From Solibacillus sp. R5-41 (lineage in GTDB: Bacteria; Bacillota; Bacilli; Bacillales_A; Planococcaceae), in the NCBI RefSeq assembly GCF_002736105.1, contig NZ_CP024123.1:2844001-2908000 (forward strand): 64,000 nucleotides of DNA, written 5' to 3'. The first letter of the stretch is position 1. The number at the start of each line of letters is the position of its first letter. The position numbers were made by a program, and so were the translations under genes. Shown in pieces: positions 52,852 through 63,199 of this stretch. A model generated the notes under the pieces. That model did no database searches. It was not told where the DNA came from and was given only the letters and a program-made list of their open reading frames with translations.

Positions 52852-54627
52852 TTATTTCTCTGCTTTTACAGCTGTTACTGCTAAGCTTAATTCTTCTAAT
52901 TGTGCATCTGAAACACCTGATGGCGCAGCTGTTAGTAAGCAGCTTGCAGACGCTGTTTTCGGGAAGGCAATTGTGTCACGTAAATTTGTACGTCCTGTTA
53001 ATAGCATTACTAAGCGGTCAAGACCCATTGCTAAACCACCATGTGGAGGAACGCCGTATTCGAATGCTTCTAATAAGAAACCGAATTGTGATTTCGCTTC
53101 TTCCTCAGAGAATCCAAGTAATTCAAACATTTTCGCTTGTAAATCTGGTTCATAAATACGTAATGATCCACCGCCAAGCTCATAACCGTTTAACACGATA
53201 TCATACGCTTGAGCACGTACTGCTTGTGGGTTTGTGTTCATTAATTCAAGGTCTTCATCGAATGGACGAGTAAATGGATGATGTGCTGCATAATAGCGGC
53301 CTTCTGTTTCATCGTATTCGAATAATGGCCAGTCTACAATCCATAAAAATTCGAATTTTGATTCATCAATTAACTCTAATTCTTTACCAAGTTTTAATCG
53401 CAATGCACCTAATGCATCCGCCACGACAGAAGATTTATCTGCTACGAATAATAATAAGTCACCCGCTGTTGCTTCTGTTGCTTCCACGATTGCAGTCGCT
53501 GCTTCCCCTTCAAAGAATTTCGCGATTGGACCATTTAATCCTTCTTCAGTCACTTTCAACCAAGCTAAGCCTTTTGCTCCATAAACCGCTGCAAACTCAC
53601 CTAACGCATCGATGTCTTTACGAGAATAGTTCGCCGCCGCACCTTTTACGTTAATCGCTTTTACTTCGCCGCCATTTGCTACTGCATTTGCAAATACACC
53701 AAATGCACTTTCTTTGACGATATCCGATAGTTGCTTTAATTCTAAGCCAAAGCGCACATCTGGTTTATCCGATCCAAAACGGTCCATTGCCTCTGTGTAG
53801 CTCATGCGCTGGAATGGTGTTTGCACCTCGATACCTTTTACATCTTGCATCACTTGCTTCAGTAAACGCTCATTCATTTCGATAATTTCATCCATTGATA
53901 AGAACGATGTTTCAATATCAACTTGTGTAAATTCAGGTTGACGGTCTGCACGTAAATCTTCATCACGGAAGCAGCGTGCGATTTGGAAGTACTTTTCAAA
54001 TCCGCCGACCATTAATAATTGTTTAAATAATTGTGGAGATTGTGGTAATGCATAAAATTCGCCATTATGAACACGTGATGGAACTAAATAGTCGCGCGCT
54101 CCTTCAGGTGTTGATTTCGTTAAAATCGGTGTTTCCACTTCTAGGAAACCTTCATTTTGTAAGAAGTTACGCATTGTACGCGTAACATCTGAACGCATTT
54201 TAAATGTGTCATACATAACTGGACGACGTAAGTCTAAATAACGGTATTTTAAACGTAAATCTTCCGATACTTCCACATTATTATCAATCGCAAAGGGAGG
54301 ATTTTTCGCTTCATTAATAATCGTTAATGAAGTCGCCGAAATTTCAATCTCACCTGTTTTGATATTTTGGTTTACTTGAGATGCATCACGTAATACAACT
54401 TTACCAGTCACTTCAATTACGTATTCATTACGAATTTTATTCGCTACTTCTAATGCGTCTTTTGCTTGGTCGCCAAATACGATTTGAACAATCCCTTCAC
54501 GGTCACGCATATCTACGAAAATTAATCCACCTAGGTCACGGCGTTTTTGCACCCAACCTTTTAATACTACTTCTTGCCCTTCATGTGCAGCCGTTACTTC
54601 GCCACACGCATGTGTTCTTTGTGCCAT
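52852..54627 (-). CDS. aspS: Aspartyl-tRNA synthetase
   Basis: 591 residues, class IIb. OB-fold anticodon domain at the N-terminus ([20 protein letters not shown]), motif 2 [20 protein letters not shown], the bacterial GAD insertion domain and motif 3 [13 protein letters not shown]. The insertion shows the usual bacterial type, which may be Asp-specific or Asp/Asn-nondiscriminating. 18 nt after hisS in one operon. Confidence 0.97.
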   Translation of the reverse strand: MAQRTHACGEVTAAHEGQEVVLKGWVQKRRDLGGLIFVDMRDREGIVQIVFGDQAKDALEVANKIRNEYVIEVTGKVVLRDASQVNQNIKTGEIEISATSLTIINEAKNPPFAIDNNVEVSEDLRLKYRYLDLRRPVMYDTFKMRSDVTRTMRNFLQNEGFLEVETPILTKSTPEGARDYLVPSRVHNGEFYALPQSPQLFKQLLMVGGFEKYFQIARCFRDEDLRADRQPEFTQVDIETSFLSMDEIIEMNERLLKQVMQDVKGIEVQTPFQRMSYTEAMDRFGSDKPDVRFGLELKQLSDIVKESAFGVFANAVANGGEVKAINVKGAAANYSRKDIDALGEFAAVYGAKGLAWLKVTEEGLNGPIAKFFEGEAATAIVEATEATAGDLLLFVADKSSVVADALGALRLKLGKELELIDESKFEFLWIVDWPLFEYDETEGRYYAAHHPFTRPFDEDLELMNTNPQAVRAQAYDIVLNGYELGGGSLRIYEPDLQAKMFELLGFSEEEAKSQFGFLLEAFEYGVPPHGGLAMGLDRLVMLLTGRTNLRDTIAFPKTASASCLLTAAPSGVSDAQLEELSLAVTAVKAEK

Positions 54628-54645
54628 TTTTTATTCCTCCGCTTA

Positions 54646-55914
54646 CTATTTGTTTTCTAAAATATATTGAACAAGGTGACCAAACTCAATTTTTTGTTGA
54701 TCTCCAGTTGCCATTGCTTTCACATTCACTGCTTGCTCTTCAATCTCTGACTCACCCAGCACAATAACAAATTTTGCATTGGCACGATCGGCTGCTTTCA
54801 TTTGCGCCTTCATTTTGCGGTCTAAATAATCCATATCCGCTGAAATCCCTTTTGCACGGAATGAACTCACTAACTCTACTGCTTTTGTTTTCGCTTCTTC
54901 GCCCATTGCGACAACATACATATCTAAACCAGCTTGAATATCTAATGTCACACCTTCTGCTTCAAGTGCTAATAATAAACGTTCAATGGATAATGCGAAG
55001 CCAATACCCGGCATATCCGGACCACCAACTTCTTCCACTAAACCATTATAGCGACCACCACCACAGAGCGTCGTAATCGCACCGAAACCAGATGAAGTCG
55101 ACATAATTTCAAAAGCCGTGTGGTTATAATAATCTAATCCGCGCACTAAGTTTGGATCCACCTCATAAGAAATACCTAAAACGTCTAAATAACTTTTTAC
55201 TTGCTCAAAGTATTGTGCTGATTCCCCTGTTAAATAGTCCGTTAATGCAGGTGCTGTTGACATTAAGCTATGATCACGGTCCACTTTACAATCTAAAATA
55301 CGCAGTGGATTTTTCGCTAGGCGATTTTGGCAATCTGAACAAAATTCTCCGATAGACGGCTCAAAATGCTTAATCAATGCTGTACGGTGTGCATCGCGTG
55401 TTTCCTTATCACCTAATGAATTAATAACAAGCTTTAAATCTTTTAGCCCGACTGAACTGTACACATCCATTGCTAATGCAACCACTTCTGCATCAATCGC
55501 TGGATCCGCTGAACCAATCGCCTCTACACCGAACTGAACGAATTGACGATAGCGACCTGCTTGTTGACGCTCATAACGGAACATTGGACCTGAATAATAA
55601 AGCTTCACAGGTTGATCCGCTTGCCCATACATTTTATGTTCGACATAAGAGCGTACTGCCGAAGCCGTTCCCTCTGGACGTAATGTTAATGAACGTCCAC
55701 CACGGTCCTCAAACGTGTACATTTCTTTTTGAACTACATCTGTCGTTTCTCCAACGCTGCGCTGGAAAAGCTCTGTCGACTCAAAAATTGGTGTGCGCAG
55801 TTCGTTATATCGATATACATGACATAACTGTCGAATTTTCTCTTCAACTAATTGCCACTTTTCTGATTGTCCCGGTAAAATATCTTGCGTTCCTCTAGGT
55901 ACTTTAAAGCTCAT
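54646..55914 (-). CDS. hisS: Histidyl-tRNA synthetase
   Basis: About 422 residues, class IIa. Motif 1 region [15 protein letters not shown], motif 2 [14 protein letters not shown] and [15 protein letters not shown], histidine motifs [15 protein letters not shown] and [14 protein letters not shown], motif 3 [13 protein letters not shown] and a C-terminal anticodon domain. ATG 55914 has AAAGGGGAG upstream; the ORF opens 18 nt earlier. Confidence 0.97.
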   Translation of the reverse strand: MSFKVPRGTQDILPGQSEKWQLVEEKIRQLCHVYRYNELRTPIFESTELFQRSVGETTDVVQKEMYTFEDRGGRSLTLRPEGTASAVRSYVEHKMYGQADQPVKLYYSGPMFRYERQQAGRYRQFVQFGVEAIGSADPAIDAEVVALAMDVYSSVGLKDLKLVINSLGDKETRDAHRTALIKHFEPSIGEFCSDCQNRLAKNPLRILDCKVDRDHSLMSTAPALTDYLTGESAQYFEQVKSYLDVLGISYEVDPNLVRGLDYYNHTAFEIMSTSSGFGAITTLCGGGRYNGLVEEVGGPDMPGIGFALSIERLLLALEAEGVTLDIQAGLDMYVVAMGEEAKTKAVELVSSFRAKGISADMDYLDRKMKAQMKAADRANAKFVIVLGESEIEEQAVNVKAMATGDQQKIEFGHLVQYILENK

Positions 55915-55959
55915 TGCAAGCTCCCCTTTCATCTATGCCTCATGATTTTATCCATTAAA

Positions 55960-56244
55960 AAAAGCTCTCGCCCCTTGCAAAATAATTGCAAGGGACGAAA
56001 GCTCAATGATAACTTCCGCGGTTCCACCCTAATTGATGTATTGCTACATCCTCTCGAATTCGGATAACGGCCGATTCCGTCTTTCCCTACGATTTCAAAG
56101 TTGAAATTTCGGGAAAACGCCTCTCAAGTGTTGTTCACATGTTACATTCTGTAGGAAAGATTTCAGCCTGTGTCTTTCCCTCTCTTGTCAGCTTTGGTAA
56201 CTGCTACTTTTTTGGTCATTGGCATTGTTTCATTTGTTAAATTA
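55960..56244 (-). promoter_or_regulatory. T-box riboswitch upstream of hisS
   Basis: The T-box AGGGTGGAACCGCGG lies at 56016-56030 (minus). A terminator with 18-base near-perfect arms follows at 55963-56004, ending in T7. Upstream are stem-I features GAGAGGG and AAAGACACAGG. The specifier region has AACAACACTT with a CAC (His) triplet, though the exact codon is not certain. It controls hisS and aspS. Confidence 0.9.
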
Positions 56245-56250
56245 ACACTA

Positions 56251-56279
56251 ATCTTAATGATGTCCGCACCAGTTGTCAA
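56251..56279 (-). promoter_or_regulatory. Sigma-A promoter of the hisS T-box
   Basis: Consensus TTGACA (56279-56274) and TAAGAT (56256-56251) with 17-nt spacing. Confidence 0.8.
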
Positions 56280-56383
56280 CCATTTTAAAAAAACTATATA
56301 TTTTCTAGTACTTTTGATTTTATAATAGAGAGACCATATAAGTAAAATTGATGATAAAAAAATTATATTCTAGGAGAATAAAA

Positions 56384-58000
56384 ATGCGTAAAAGAAAATT
56401 AATGATAAGTCTCATCTTTCTACTTTTATTGACAACACTCTTCCCAAGCATGCCGACGATACATAATGTATTCGCAAATGACGAGGATCTCATTGTCAAT
56501 GCTGAGATTTTGTATTTACGTGAGGGACCTGGTTTATCTTATCCGATTATTGAGACGTTGCAAGATGGACAACCATTAACAGCGCTTTCTAAACAAGATG
56601 ACTGGATTCAAGTACGGGCTGGCGAGCTGGAAGGTTGGGTCGCTTCATGGCTTGTGAAATCATCCGAAAAACCTACCGCGGCATCTATTCAAAAAACGGT
56701 CATAGCGCAGGTGGATTCGTTAAATTTACGTGCAGAGCCTTCCCTTTCTGCTGCTATCTTAACAAAATTAGCGTCTGGAACAGAAGCACAATTTTTGAAA
56801 GAACAGCAAGATTGGGTTCAAATTCAGTACGGTGAGTATACCGGCTGGGTTTCGGCCAATTATGTGACGATCAATGATGCCACGGTGTTAGAAATGCCTG
56901 CTTCAAAAACGGAACAAAAAGAAGAGCCTAAAAATGCCTCAACAACATCAACATTGACTGAAAATGATCCGAATACGTTTACGATTACGGTCAATGAAGT
57001 AAATGTTCGAAAAAAAGCGGATTTAACGTCCAAAAAATTAGGAACTGCAAAAATTGGTCAGCAATTTAAAGTGATTAGCCGCGATCATAATTGGGTTCAA
57101 ATTGAGTATGAAAATAAGAAGAAAGGCTGGGTTTACAGCTTTTACGGCACGTTTACAAAGCAAGATTTGCAACAAGATTTGGAGAGCACAACGAAAGAAG
57201 CCGAGAAAGTTACGATTATTTATAATGGTACCAATTTACGCGAAGCAACCTCTACTGCGTCCAATGTCGTGGCTCGTGTAGATGCAGGGCAAACGTACCC
57301 CATTATCGAAACACAAGATGATTGGTACAAAATTGCACTAGAAGATGGACAAGAAGCGTACGTTGCCAATTGGGTTGTCACGACGAATACAGAGGTCATT
57401 CAAACTTCACGCGATAAGGAAAAAGATAAAGCAAAGCGTAAAAAGGGTTCACTAAAAGGGTTAACTATTGTTCTTGATGCAGGACATGGTGGCAATGACC
57501 GCGGGACAACAGGCGCAAGAGGCACCGATGAAAAGGATATTACGATCAAGACAGCCGAACTTTTGAAATCTAAGCTGCAAGCTGCTGGTGCAGACGTCAT
57601 TATGACACGTGAATCAGATGTTTTCATTGACCTTAGAAAGCGTGTTGCCGTTTCTCATCAAGCAGACGCCGATGCTTTTATTAGTATTCATTATGATGCG
57701 TTGGAAGATAGCTCTGTACACGGATTTACAACGTATTACACAAATGGCTATCAAAAAGAATTAGCTGAATATGTGCATGCGGGTATTGCCTCAAAAGTCA
57801 CTTTAAAGGATCGAGGCGCACGCTTTGGCGATTATTTAGTGCTACGAGAAAACCGACAAAATGCGATTTTACTAGAGCTTGGTTATTTAAGTAATCCTAC
57901 AGAGGAACGTGCGATTACGACGGATTATTATCGTGAACAAGCGACACTCGGAATTTATCAAGGATTACTGAACTACTTTGATGCACAATTAGATGAATAA
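56384..58000 (+). CDS. N-acetylmuramoyl-L-alanine amidase with four SH3b domains (YrvJ-like)
   Basis: About 538 residues. Signal peptide (about 1-32), then four bacterial SH3 repeats with YLREGPGLSYP, NLRAEPSLSA, NVRKKADLTSK and NLREATSTASN motifs, a charged linker, and an Amidase_3 domain with zinc ligands in LDAGHGGNDRGT, the Glu in DEKDITIK, SIHYDA and the catalytic ELGYLSNPTE. It cleaves muramoyl-alanine bonds at the wall. ATG 56384 has TAGGAG upstream. Divergent from hisS, as in B. subtilis. Confidence 0.94.
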   Translation: MRKRKLMISLIFLLLLTTLFPSMPTIHNVFANDEDLIVNAEILYLREGPGLSYPIIETLQDGQPLTALSKQDDWIQVRAGELEGWVASWLVKSSEKPTAASIQKTVIAQVDSLNLRAEPSLSAAILTKLASGTEAQFLKEQQDWVQIQYGEYTGWVSANYVTINDATVLEMPASKTEQKEEPKNASTTSTLTENDPNTFTITVNEVNVRKKADLTSKKLGTAKIGQQFKVISRDHNWVQIEYENKKKGWVYSFYGTFTKQDLQQDLESTTKEAEKVTIIYNGTNLREATSTASNVVARVDAGQTYPIIETQDDWYKIALEDGQEAYVANWVVTTNTEVIQTSRDKEKDKAKRKKGSLKGLTIVLDAGHGGNDRGTTGARGTDEKDITIKTAELLKSKLQAAGADVIMTRESDVFIDLRKRVAVSHQADADAFISIHYDALEDSSVHGFTTYYTNGYQKELAEYVHAGIASKVTLKDRGARFGDYLVLRENRQNAILLELGYLSNPTEERAITTDYYREQATLGIYQGLLNYFDAQLDE

Positions 58001-58002
58001 GC

Positions 58003-58039
58003 AAAAAGCCCCTTTTTATTAATTAAAAGGGGCTTTTTT
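58003..58039. terminator. Bidirectional terminator
   Basis: AAAAAGCCCCTTTT/AAAAGGGGCTTTTTT arms; between amidase and the convergent alcohol dehydrogenase. Confidence 0.85.
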
Positions 58040-58041
58040 CG

Positions 58042-59241
58042 TTACGCTTGAATCGTTTGATAAATATAAAACATTTCATCTTTATTCATAATTTTCGGTA
58101 CAGGATATAACGGATTCGCTTCATTCAATGCACGTTCAACCATTAAAGGGACATCGCGATTCACAATGCCTTCAATTTTCGTTGGAATGCCCATTCGTTC
58201 ATTTAATTGCTCAATTGCCTCGATGAAAAGACTAGCCTTTTTCTCTTCGCTGTCGCCAAATTGCCCTATGCCTACTATATTGGCTAACTCCGCTAATGGC
58301 TTCGCTGCTGAATCACCATAAAATTTTAGAACATGCGGTAAGATGACGGCATTCGCAAGTCCATGTGGCACATTATAAAAACCGCCTAATGTATGCGCAA
58401 TTGCATGTACATTGCCAACATAAGCACGCGTAAAGGCCAACCCCGCTAAATACGATGCCCGCTGCATTTGAGTTCGAGCAATTAAATCACTCCCATCTTC
58501 GTAAGCCTTATATAAATAGTTAAATATTATTTTGACCGCTTCTCGTGAAAATTTTCTCGTTTCTTCTGTATTGCTACGTCCTATATATGCTTCCACGGCG
58601 TGTGTCAAGGCGTCCATCCCCGTTGTCGATGTAATGCCTTTTGGTAAATTAATCGTTAATAATGGATCTAACACAGCATAATGAGGGATGAGTACCGGAT
58701 CCATAATGGCGAATTTTTCATATGTTTCACTATTTGATATGACTGAAGCAATCGTTCCTTCACTTCCAGTTCCCGCTGTTGTTGGTACGGCAATTAACGT
58801 TGGCATGTCTTTTCGAACTTTGAATAAGCCTTTCAATTGTGAGAGCTCTTTATCTGGTCGCGCAACTCTCGCTGCAATCGCTTTCGCACAGTCTATCGGT
58901 GAACCTCCGCCAAATGCAATAATCGCTTCACATTGCTCAACGTGATACAGCATCAATGCCTCTTCCACATTATGAATCGTTGGGTTTTGTACCGTTTCAT
59001 CGTATATCGTATAGTGAATTCCATCTGCATTGAATGCTTCTAGAAGTGGGTCCATTAGCTGTAATTTCGTAATTCCTTTATCCGTTACAATCAATACACG
59101 GTTATACTCGAGACCTTTTACTAATTCTGGTAGTTTTAACAGGCTATCTGGACCTTCTAACAGTACGGGCTTGCGCCAATTTAATAATTTCATCCCTACT
59201 TTCATGGAGCTTTGAAAAGTTCTACAATACGTTTGATACAT
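58042..59241 (-). CDS. Iron-containing alcohol dehydrogenase
   Basis: About 399 residues of the Fe-ADH (group III) family. GGGSPIDCAKAIAA near 111 binds NAD(P); PTTAGTGSE near 155; metal ligands Asp/His in TTGMDALTHAVEAYIG, FTRAYVGNVHAIAHTLGG and VPHGLANAVILPHV. It oxidises a primary alcohol or reduces an aldehyde. I chose ATG 59241, with AAAGGTG 9 nt upstream, over the ORF start 75 nt earlier. Confidence 0.93.
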   Translation of the reverse strand: MYQTYCRTFQSSMKVGMKLLNWRKPVLLEGPDSLLKLPELVKGLEYNRVLIVTDKGITKLQLMDPLLEAFNADGIHYTIYDETVQNPTIHNVEEALMLYHVEQCEAIIAFGGGSPIDCAKAIAARVARPDKELSQLKGLFKVRKDMPTLIAVPTTAGTGSEGTIASVISNSETYEKFAIMDPVLIPHYAVLDPLLTINLPKGITSTTGMDALTHAVEAYIGRSNTEETRKFSREAVKIIFNYLYKAYEDGSDLIARTQMQRASYLAGLAFTRAYVGNVHAIAHTLGGFYNVPHGLANAVILPHVLKFYGDSAAKPLAELANIVGIGQFGDSEEKKASLFIEAIEQLNERMGIPTKIEGIVNRDVPLMVERALNEANPLYPVPKIMNKDEMFYIYQTIQA

Positions 59242-59393
59242 ATAATCCGCACCTTTCCAAAAATTAGTATTTACTTTTTTATATACTAATTCCTCACTAT
59301 TATCAATACTTTCCATTCGCTAAATTTAGACATAAACGCTCATTACTTGGTTAATCGTCCTCATCAGAATTGGGCATTTTGGACGTAAAAAAA

Positions 59394-59420
59394 CGAATCC
59401 ACGTAAATGATGGATTCGCT
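59394..59420 (-). terminator. Terminator of the VWA-like gene
   Basis: CGAATCCA/TGGATTCG arms with T7 on the minus strand. Confidence 0.75.
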
Positions 59421-59424
59421 TAGT

Positions 59425-60210
59425 TTATTGTTCTGCAAATAATACTTTATCGGCAAATGAGATGGGCTGGTCTTCGAAGTCTTTTTCACTCATTGCAATG
59501 ACCGATACATCGATACGTAATTGTTTGAGTGTTTTTCCGATGTCGTTTTTAGAAAGGGCTGCCACATCTGTATAATGATTATCCGTAATAATGATGAGTT
59601 CTGCGTCGTTTTGAATTGGGCATTTCTGCAATAATTCCCGTGCTTTCATTAATGCAGGTAAAATTTGCGCCTCTCCTCCCTTATTCCCATCAATAAAATC
59701 GGAAAAAAGTTGCGGTTGTAAGTGGGCATGGTGGAAATAGAGCGGCTTTCCAACGGTTTGACCAAATGGAATAACCACTAAATCACGCTGTTGACGTGCA
59801 CACAAATTAAATATCGGCAAAATTGTCGCTTTACAAAAGGCTTGCATAGTTTTCATCGCATCCGATTGCTGGAGCGCAATGACGATGGGCGAATACATTT
59901 TTCCTTTTTGCCCAAACGGTACATAATAAATATTATCAGATACAATTGTTTGCTCTTTCATCAATTGACTATAGGTTTCCGGTGGTAATAAAACGTCCTT
60001 ATCTTGGATTTTAGGCATCATTGCTTCGAGTTCAACAATCGATTCTTGTAACGTACTGGCAATTACTACGATTTCTTTAAATTGCGCATTGTGTTGAAAA
60101 TGGGCGATAAATTGTTGCTGTTCCTGCTCATGTAAGGCCTGAAATGCGAAATGGCTATATAAAAAATGAAGAATCTCATCGGTTAATTGTGTATTCATAT
60201 TCTCTGTCAT
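59425..60210 (-). CDS. Von Willebrand factor A-like protein
   Basis: About 261 residues. Helical N-terminal 90 residues, then an alpha/beta domain: MYSPIVIALQQSDAMK near 110-125 takes the place of the MIDAS DxSxS strand, DLVVIPFGQTV is the next strand, and ELIIITDNHYTD the fourth. The DxSxS serines are not fully kept (QQSDAMK), so metal binding may be altered. AGGAGGG lies 7 nt before ATG 60210. Role unknown. Confidence 0.65.
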   Translation of the reverse strand: MTENMNTQLTDEILHFLYSHFAFQALHEQEQQQFIAHFQHNAQFKEIVVIASTLQESIVELEAMMPKIQDKDVLLPPETYSQLMKEQTIVSDNIYYVPFGQKGKMYSPIVIALQQSDAMKTMQAFCKATILPIFNLCARQQRDLVVIPFGQTVGKPLYFHHAHLQPQLFSDFIDGNKGGEAQILPALMKARELLQKCPIQNDAELIIITDNHYTDVAALSKNDIGKTLKQLRIDVSVIAMSEKDFEDQPISFADKVLFAEQ

Positions 60211-60372
60211 GCGAAACCCTCCTACAGTTTTTAATGAAACAAAATTAGTATACCGAAGTAATGCGCCGAAAAATAGCAATTCAAACCGAAAGTGAGCGAA
60301 AATAAGCGAATTACATCAAAAATGTGAAATGTCCCACTCAGGTATCCGTGTAATTTGATCACATGCAAAAAA

Positions 60373-60398
60373 ACGGCACCCAAAATTCAGATGCCGTT
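60373..60398 (-). terminator. Terminator downstream of repeat copy E
   Basis: AACGGCA/TGCCGTT arms and T7 on the minus strand. Transcripts from the 60705 gene that pass the first hairpin and copy E would end here. Confidence 0.7.
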
Positions 60399-60515
60399 CC
60401 ATACAAATTGCGTGTATGTAATTACGTTTCGGATTGAATCCCGCTGAATTCAATCCCTATTTGCCACTCACCCTAAAACTTATAGAAATAGGGATTTTTC
60501 GCTGATGCAAAAATC

Positions 60516-60662
60516 AATTACGCCAAGGCGTAATTGCGTCCAGATTTTTTTCGAGCTCGCTCATTGGGGATGTTAGCCTAAGTTCGTCGCGTCCATGCGA
60601 CAACGGCTAACTGACCTGCATCACGCAGGCCTCTCTTAAAAATCTGTGACATCCGCTGGGGG
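60516..60662. repeat. Dispersed modular repeat, copy E (full length)
   Basis: Starts with AATTACGCCAAGGCGTAATT (60516-60535), then CCAGATTTTTTTCGAGCTCG, GGGGATGTTAGCC, GTCGCGTCCATGCGAC, GGCTAACTGACC, CATCACGCAGGCC, TTAAAAATCTGTGACATCCG. Near-identical to the complement of copy D over about 145 nt. It abuts the hairpin at 60664-60710. Confidence 0.88.
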
Positions 60663-60663
60663 C

Positions 60664-60710
60664 ATTAATTTAATTCATCAGGGGTTAGCCCCTAATGCAT
60701 TAAATTAAAG
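60664..60710 (-). terminator. Hairpin at the end of the 73-residue gene
   Basis: AGGGG-TTAG-CCCCT core extended by AT-rich arms with two mismatches. It includes the stop codon of the 60705 gene and abuts copy E. The T-run is weak. Confidence 0.55.
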
Positions 60711-60926
60711 TTTCTTTGTTAAACCGTGTAATGTATCTTTTAATTCACGATCGTGCCCAGAAAGCTCGATTAAGTTTTGTAAACGCTCATGTAAAACTGG
60801 GCGCTCAATTACTAATTGCTCATCTAATACTTGCACTAATAATTCAATAACCATACGGTCACGAACGTTTAACGCTTCTTCTACACGCTCAGGTGCGATT
60901 GCATATTCTTTTACTTTTTTCGCCAT
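60705..60926 (-). CDS. Small charged protein, unrecognised
   Basis: 73 residues, strongly helical, rich in Glu, Leu and Val (VRDRMVIELLVQVLDEQLV). GGGAGGC precedes the ATG. No motif, signal or membrane segment. I cannot name a family. Single gene ending in a hairpin. Confidence 0.65.
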   Translation of the reverse strand: MAKKVKEYAIAPERVEEALNVRDRMVIELLVQVLDEQLVIERPVLHERLQNLIELSGHDRELKDTLHGLTKKL

Positions 60927-61081
60927 TTAAAAACAGCCTCCCTTTTGTTTATACAACGTTATTTTAGCACAGGCATATGAAGTTTTGTAAAAATAATTTT
61001 AATTTCAATTTAACCTTTATCCTATTTATGCAAATAACCTAGTAGCAAGAGAAAATCAAATCTTTTTCGAGCAATTCAGGA

Positions 61082-61702
61082 TCATTCAATAAATGATACA
61101 AATTCTTCTGTTGGCTTGCGATAACCTCGGAAATTTCTGCTGCTCTCTTTTTCTTTACCAATCGTAACCATTAAAGCAATTTCATGCGTATCTGGAATTT
61201 CTAATATTTCACGAACTTTGTCCTTGTCAAAGCCAATCATCGGACATGTATCTAAGCCGCGATTTTTTGCAGCCAACATGAACATCATGGCAGAAAGTGA
61301 CGCATTTCGAATCGCTTCCTCTTTCATAAATTCTTCGCCGCGCCCTTCATAAAACGCTGTATTTTCTTCGATCATTTGTTGTAACTGTGTTTCATTTATA
61401 ATACCTAAATCTACCATACCTTGATTAATGCAAGCGGTTTGTTTATAAGCATAACGATCCGCTATTACTATAATAACTCCAGAAGCGGAATGTACTTTAT
61501 ATTGCCCATAAGCTGCTTCACGAATTTTTTCTTTTGTTTCCTCATCCAAAATAACTACATATTCTGTATGCTGAAGATTGAATGCTGATGGCGCGAGTTT
61601 GACTTCATCAAAGACTGGCTTTAAATCTGCTGCTGTAAGCTTGACCCCTTTTATATAATTATTTGCCGAACGTCGTTTATCGATTAATTTTGAAAATTCC
61701 AT
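61082..61702 (-). CDS. Nitroreductase-family flavoprotein
   Basis: 206 residues. KRRSANNYIKG near 9-19 (FMN phosphate contact), LAPSAFNLQHTEYVV near 36-50 and the C-terminal GLDTCPMIGFDKDKVREIL with MVTIGK are typical of NfsB/YdgI-like enzymes. It is a homodimeric NAD(P)H oxidoreductase; the physiological substrate is unknown. Confidence 0.9.
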   Translation of the reverse strand: MEFSKLIDKRRSANNYIKGVKLTAADLKPVFDEVKLAPSAFNLQHTEYVVILDEETKEKIREAAYGQYKVHSASGVIIVIADRYAYKQTACINQGMVDLGIINETQLQQMIEENTAFYEGRGEEFMKEEAIRNASLSAMMFMLAAKNRGLDTCPMIGFDKDKVREILEIPDTHEIALMVTIGKEKESSRNFRGYRKPTEEFVSFIE

Positions 61703-61915
61703 AACTCCATCCCTACTTTCATTTATCTCGATACTATTTATCTTTAATTAAAGATAATTTTACCATAGAAGTTAAACCCTTTCAACAGGATGATGAATGA
61801 ATGCCAGTTATACACCTCTTATTTATCATGAACTTTATGCTTTTGTGAGACGCTTTCATGATTAAAAGCGCATTCGTGATGTTTATTTTGAAGAGTAAAT
61901 ACATACATAAAACTA

Positions 61916-61935
61916 TTATGCCGAGGCGTAATTAA
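61916..61935. repeat. Fragment of the dispersed repeat (copy F, end only)
   Basis: TATGCCGAGGCGTAATTAAA is the end palindrome alone; neighbouring sequence does not continue the element. The rest of 61703-62008 holds nothing that I can assign. Confidence 0.45.
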
Positions 61936-62008
61936 AGCCTGAATCAGCTTTAAGCGTGTATTTAGCTCATAGTAAATAAAAATGAGAGTTTTCTTCTTAA
62001 CAATGTAA

Positions 62009-62045
62009 AAAAGGTATTTTGATTTTGAGTCAAAATACCTTTTTT
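62009..62045 (-). terminator. Terminator after the NUDIX gene
   Basis: A-run, GGTATTTTGA/TCAAAATACC arms and T7. Confidence 0.85.
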
Positions 62046-62048
62046 TGT

Positions 62049-62612
62049 TTAAAGCTCGTATTTCTTTACTTTTTCAATGATTTTTTCATACACTGGCACC
62101 ATATGCTGCTCAGCGCATTTTTCGGCTAAGTCGTCAATTCGAATCCAACCGACTGCGCTATTTTCATCAAGCTTTGCGTGTAAACTTTCCTCATCTGATA
62201 CTTCAAATACGTATGTCGCATTGAAATGTAAATGAGGTGATACATAACTTCCATTTTTCATATGGCCTATAACTGTCAAAATATCTAAAGCAATCATATT
62301 TTCTGTAATCACATGGACTTTTGAAACACCCGTTTCTTCCATCACTTCTTTTTGCGCAACTTTTAGTAAATCAGGCTCGCCATCCGCATGCCCGCCTGCC
62401 CAGCTCCATGATTGATAAATATTATGATACACCATGAGTACATGCGTACGTGCAGGGTTGAATACGAGCGCAGATGCCGTAAAATGGAGAATTTCATTAT
62501 TGCGCGTTAACACATCGGATAATGTAGTCATTACACGTAAAATTATGTCACGATCCTTTTGCTCCTGCTCATTATACGGCTCATATAATTCAATTTGGTC
62601 ATGTAAATTCAT
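62049..62612 (-). CDS. NUDIX hydrolase
   Basis: 187 residues with the Nudix box GGHADGEPDLLKVAQKEV followed by MEETGV near 75-97 (pattern Gx5Ex7REUxEExGU, with K for R). It hydrolyses a nucleoside diphosphate linked to another group; the substrate is unknown. AAGGGGGG precedes the ATG. Confidence 0.9.
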   Translation of the reverse strand: MNLHDQIELYEPYNEQEQKDRDIILRVMTTLSDVLTRNNEILHFTASALVFNPARTHVLMVYHNIYQSWSWAGGHADGEPDLLKVAQKEVMEETGVSKVHVITENMIALDILTVIGHMKNGSYVSPHLHFNATYVFEVSDEESLHAKLDENSAVGWIRIDDLAEKCAEQHMVPVYEKIIEKVKKYEL

Positions 62613-62675
62613 AAGGAACCCCCCTTGTATGAATGATCATTACGATTCAGAAAGTTATGCCCACCTTCGTTCTAA

Positions 62676-63104
62676 TTAAGAAATTAAAGTTTTGACTGCT
62701 TTTGAAATCGCGGCACCATCTGCTTTTCCAACTAATAATGGCTTGGCAATTTTCATTGCATCGCCCATATTCATGCCCGCTGAAACGCCTGCTTCTTGTA
62801 GTGCAGAACGGATTTCCTCTTCAGAAAATTGCTTCGGTAAGAAACTTTTTAAAATCGTTAATTTCGCTTCTTCTTTTTCAATTAAATCTGCACGCTCTGC
62901 TTTTTGTGCGCCTTCAAGTGATTGATTTGTTTGCTTAATTTCACGATTAATAATAGCGATTTCTTCTTCCGGAGAAAGCACGGCACCCTTTTCCTTTTCC
63001 GCTAAATCTAATGCCGATTTTACTAATGTTAAAACACCTTTTGCTAAGACATCCTTATCTCTCATCGCTTGCTTTAATTGTTCAAATACTACTGTTTTCA
63101 TCAT
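62676..63104 (-). CDS. yqeY: GatB/YqeY domain protein
   Basis: 142 residues matching YqeY: LKQAMRDKDVLAKGVLTLVKS, EEEIAIINREIKQ, FLPKQFSEEEI and GDAMKIAKPLL. The domain is shared with the tail of GatB and helps tRNA-dependent amidation; YqeY itself has no proven role. In Bacilli it usually follows rpsU (S21); here rpsU is not present in the window. Confidence 0.93.
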   Translation of the reverse strand: MMKTVVFEQLKQAMRDKDVLAKGVLTLVKSALDLAEKEKGAVLSPEEEIAIINREIKQTNQSLEGAQKAERADLIEKEEAKLTILKSFLPKQFSEEEIRSALQEAGVSAGMNMGDAMKIAKPLLVGKADGAAISKAVKTLIS

Positions 63105-63199
63105 GTTTAACTGCTCCTTTACTTATGGATTTTGAATAATCATAATCAGTTTTTACTTTACTCATTCACATTGTATCACGGAAGTAAACATGGAATAAA

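Noticed and set aside
52902-53654. Long plus-strand ORFs opposite aspS
   Set aside because: Leu/His/Ile-rich translation typical of the complement of a conserved gene; no start signals.
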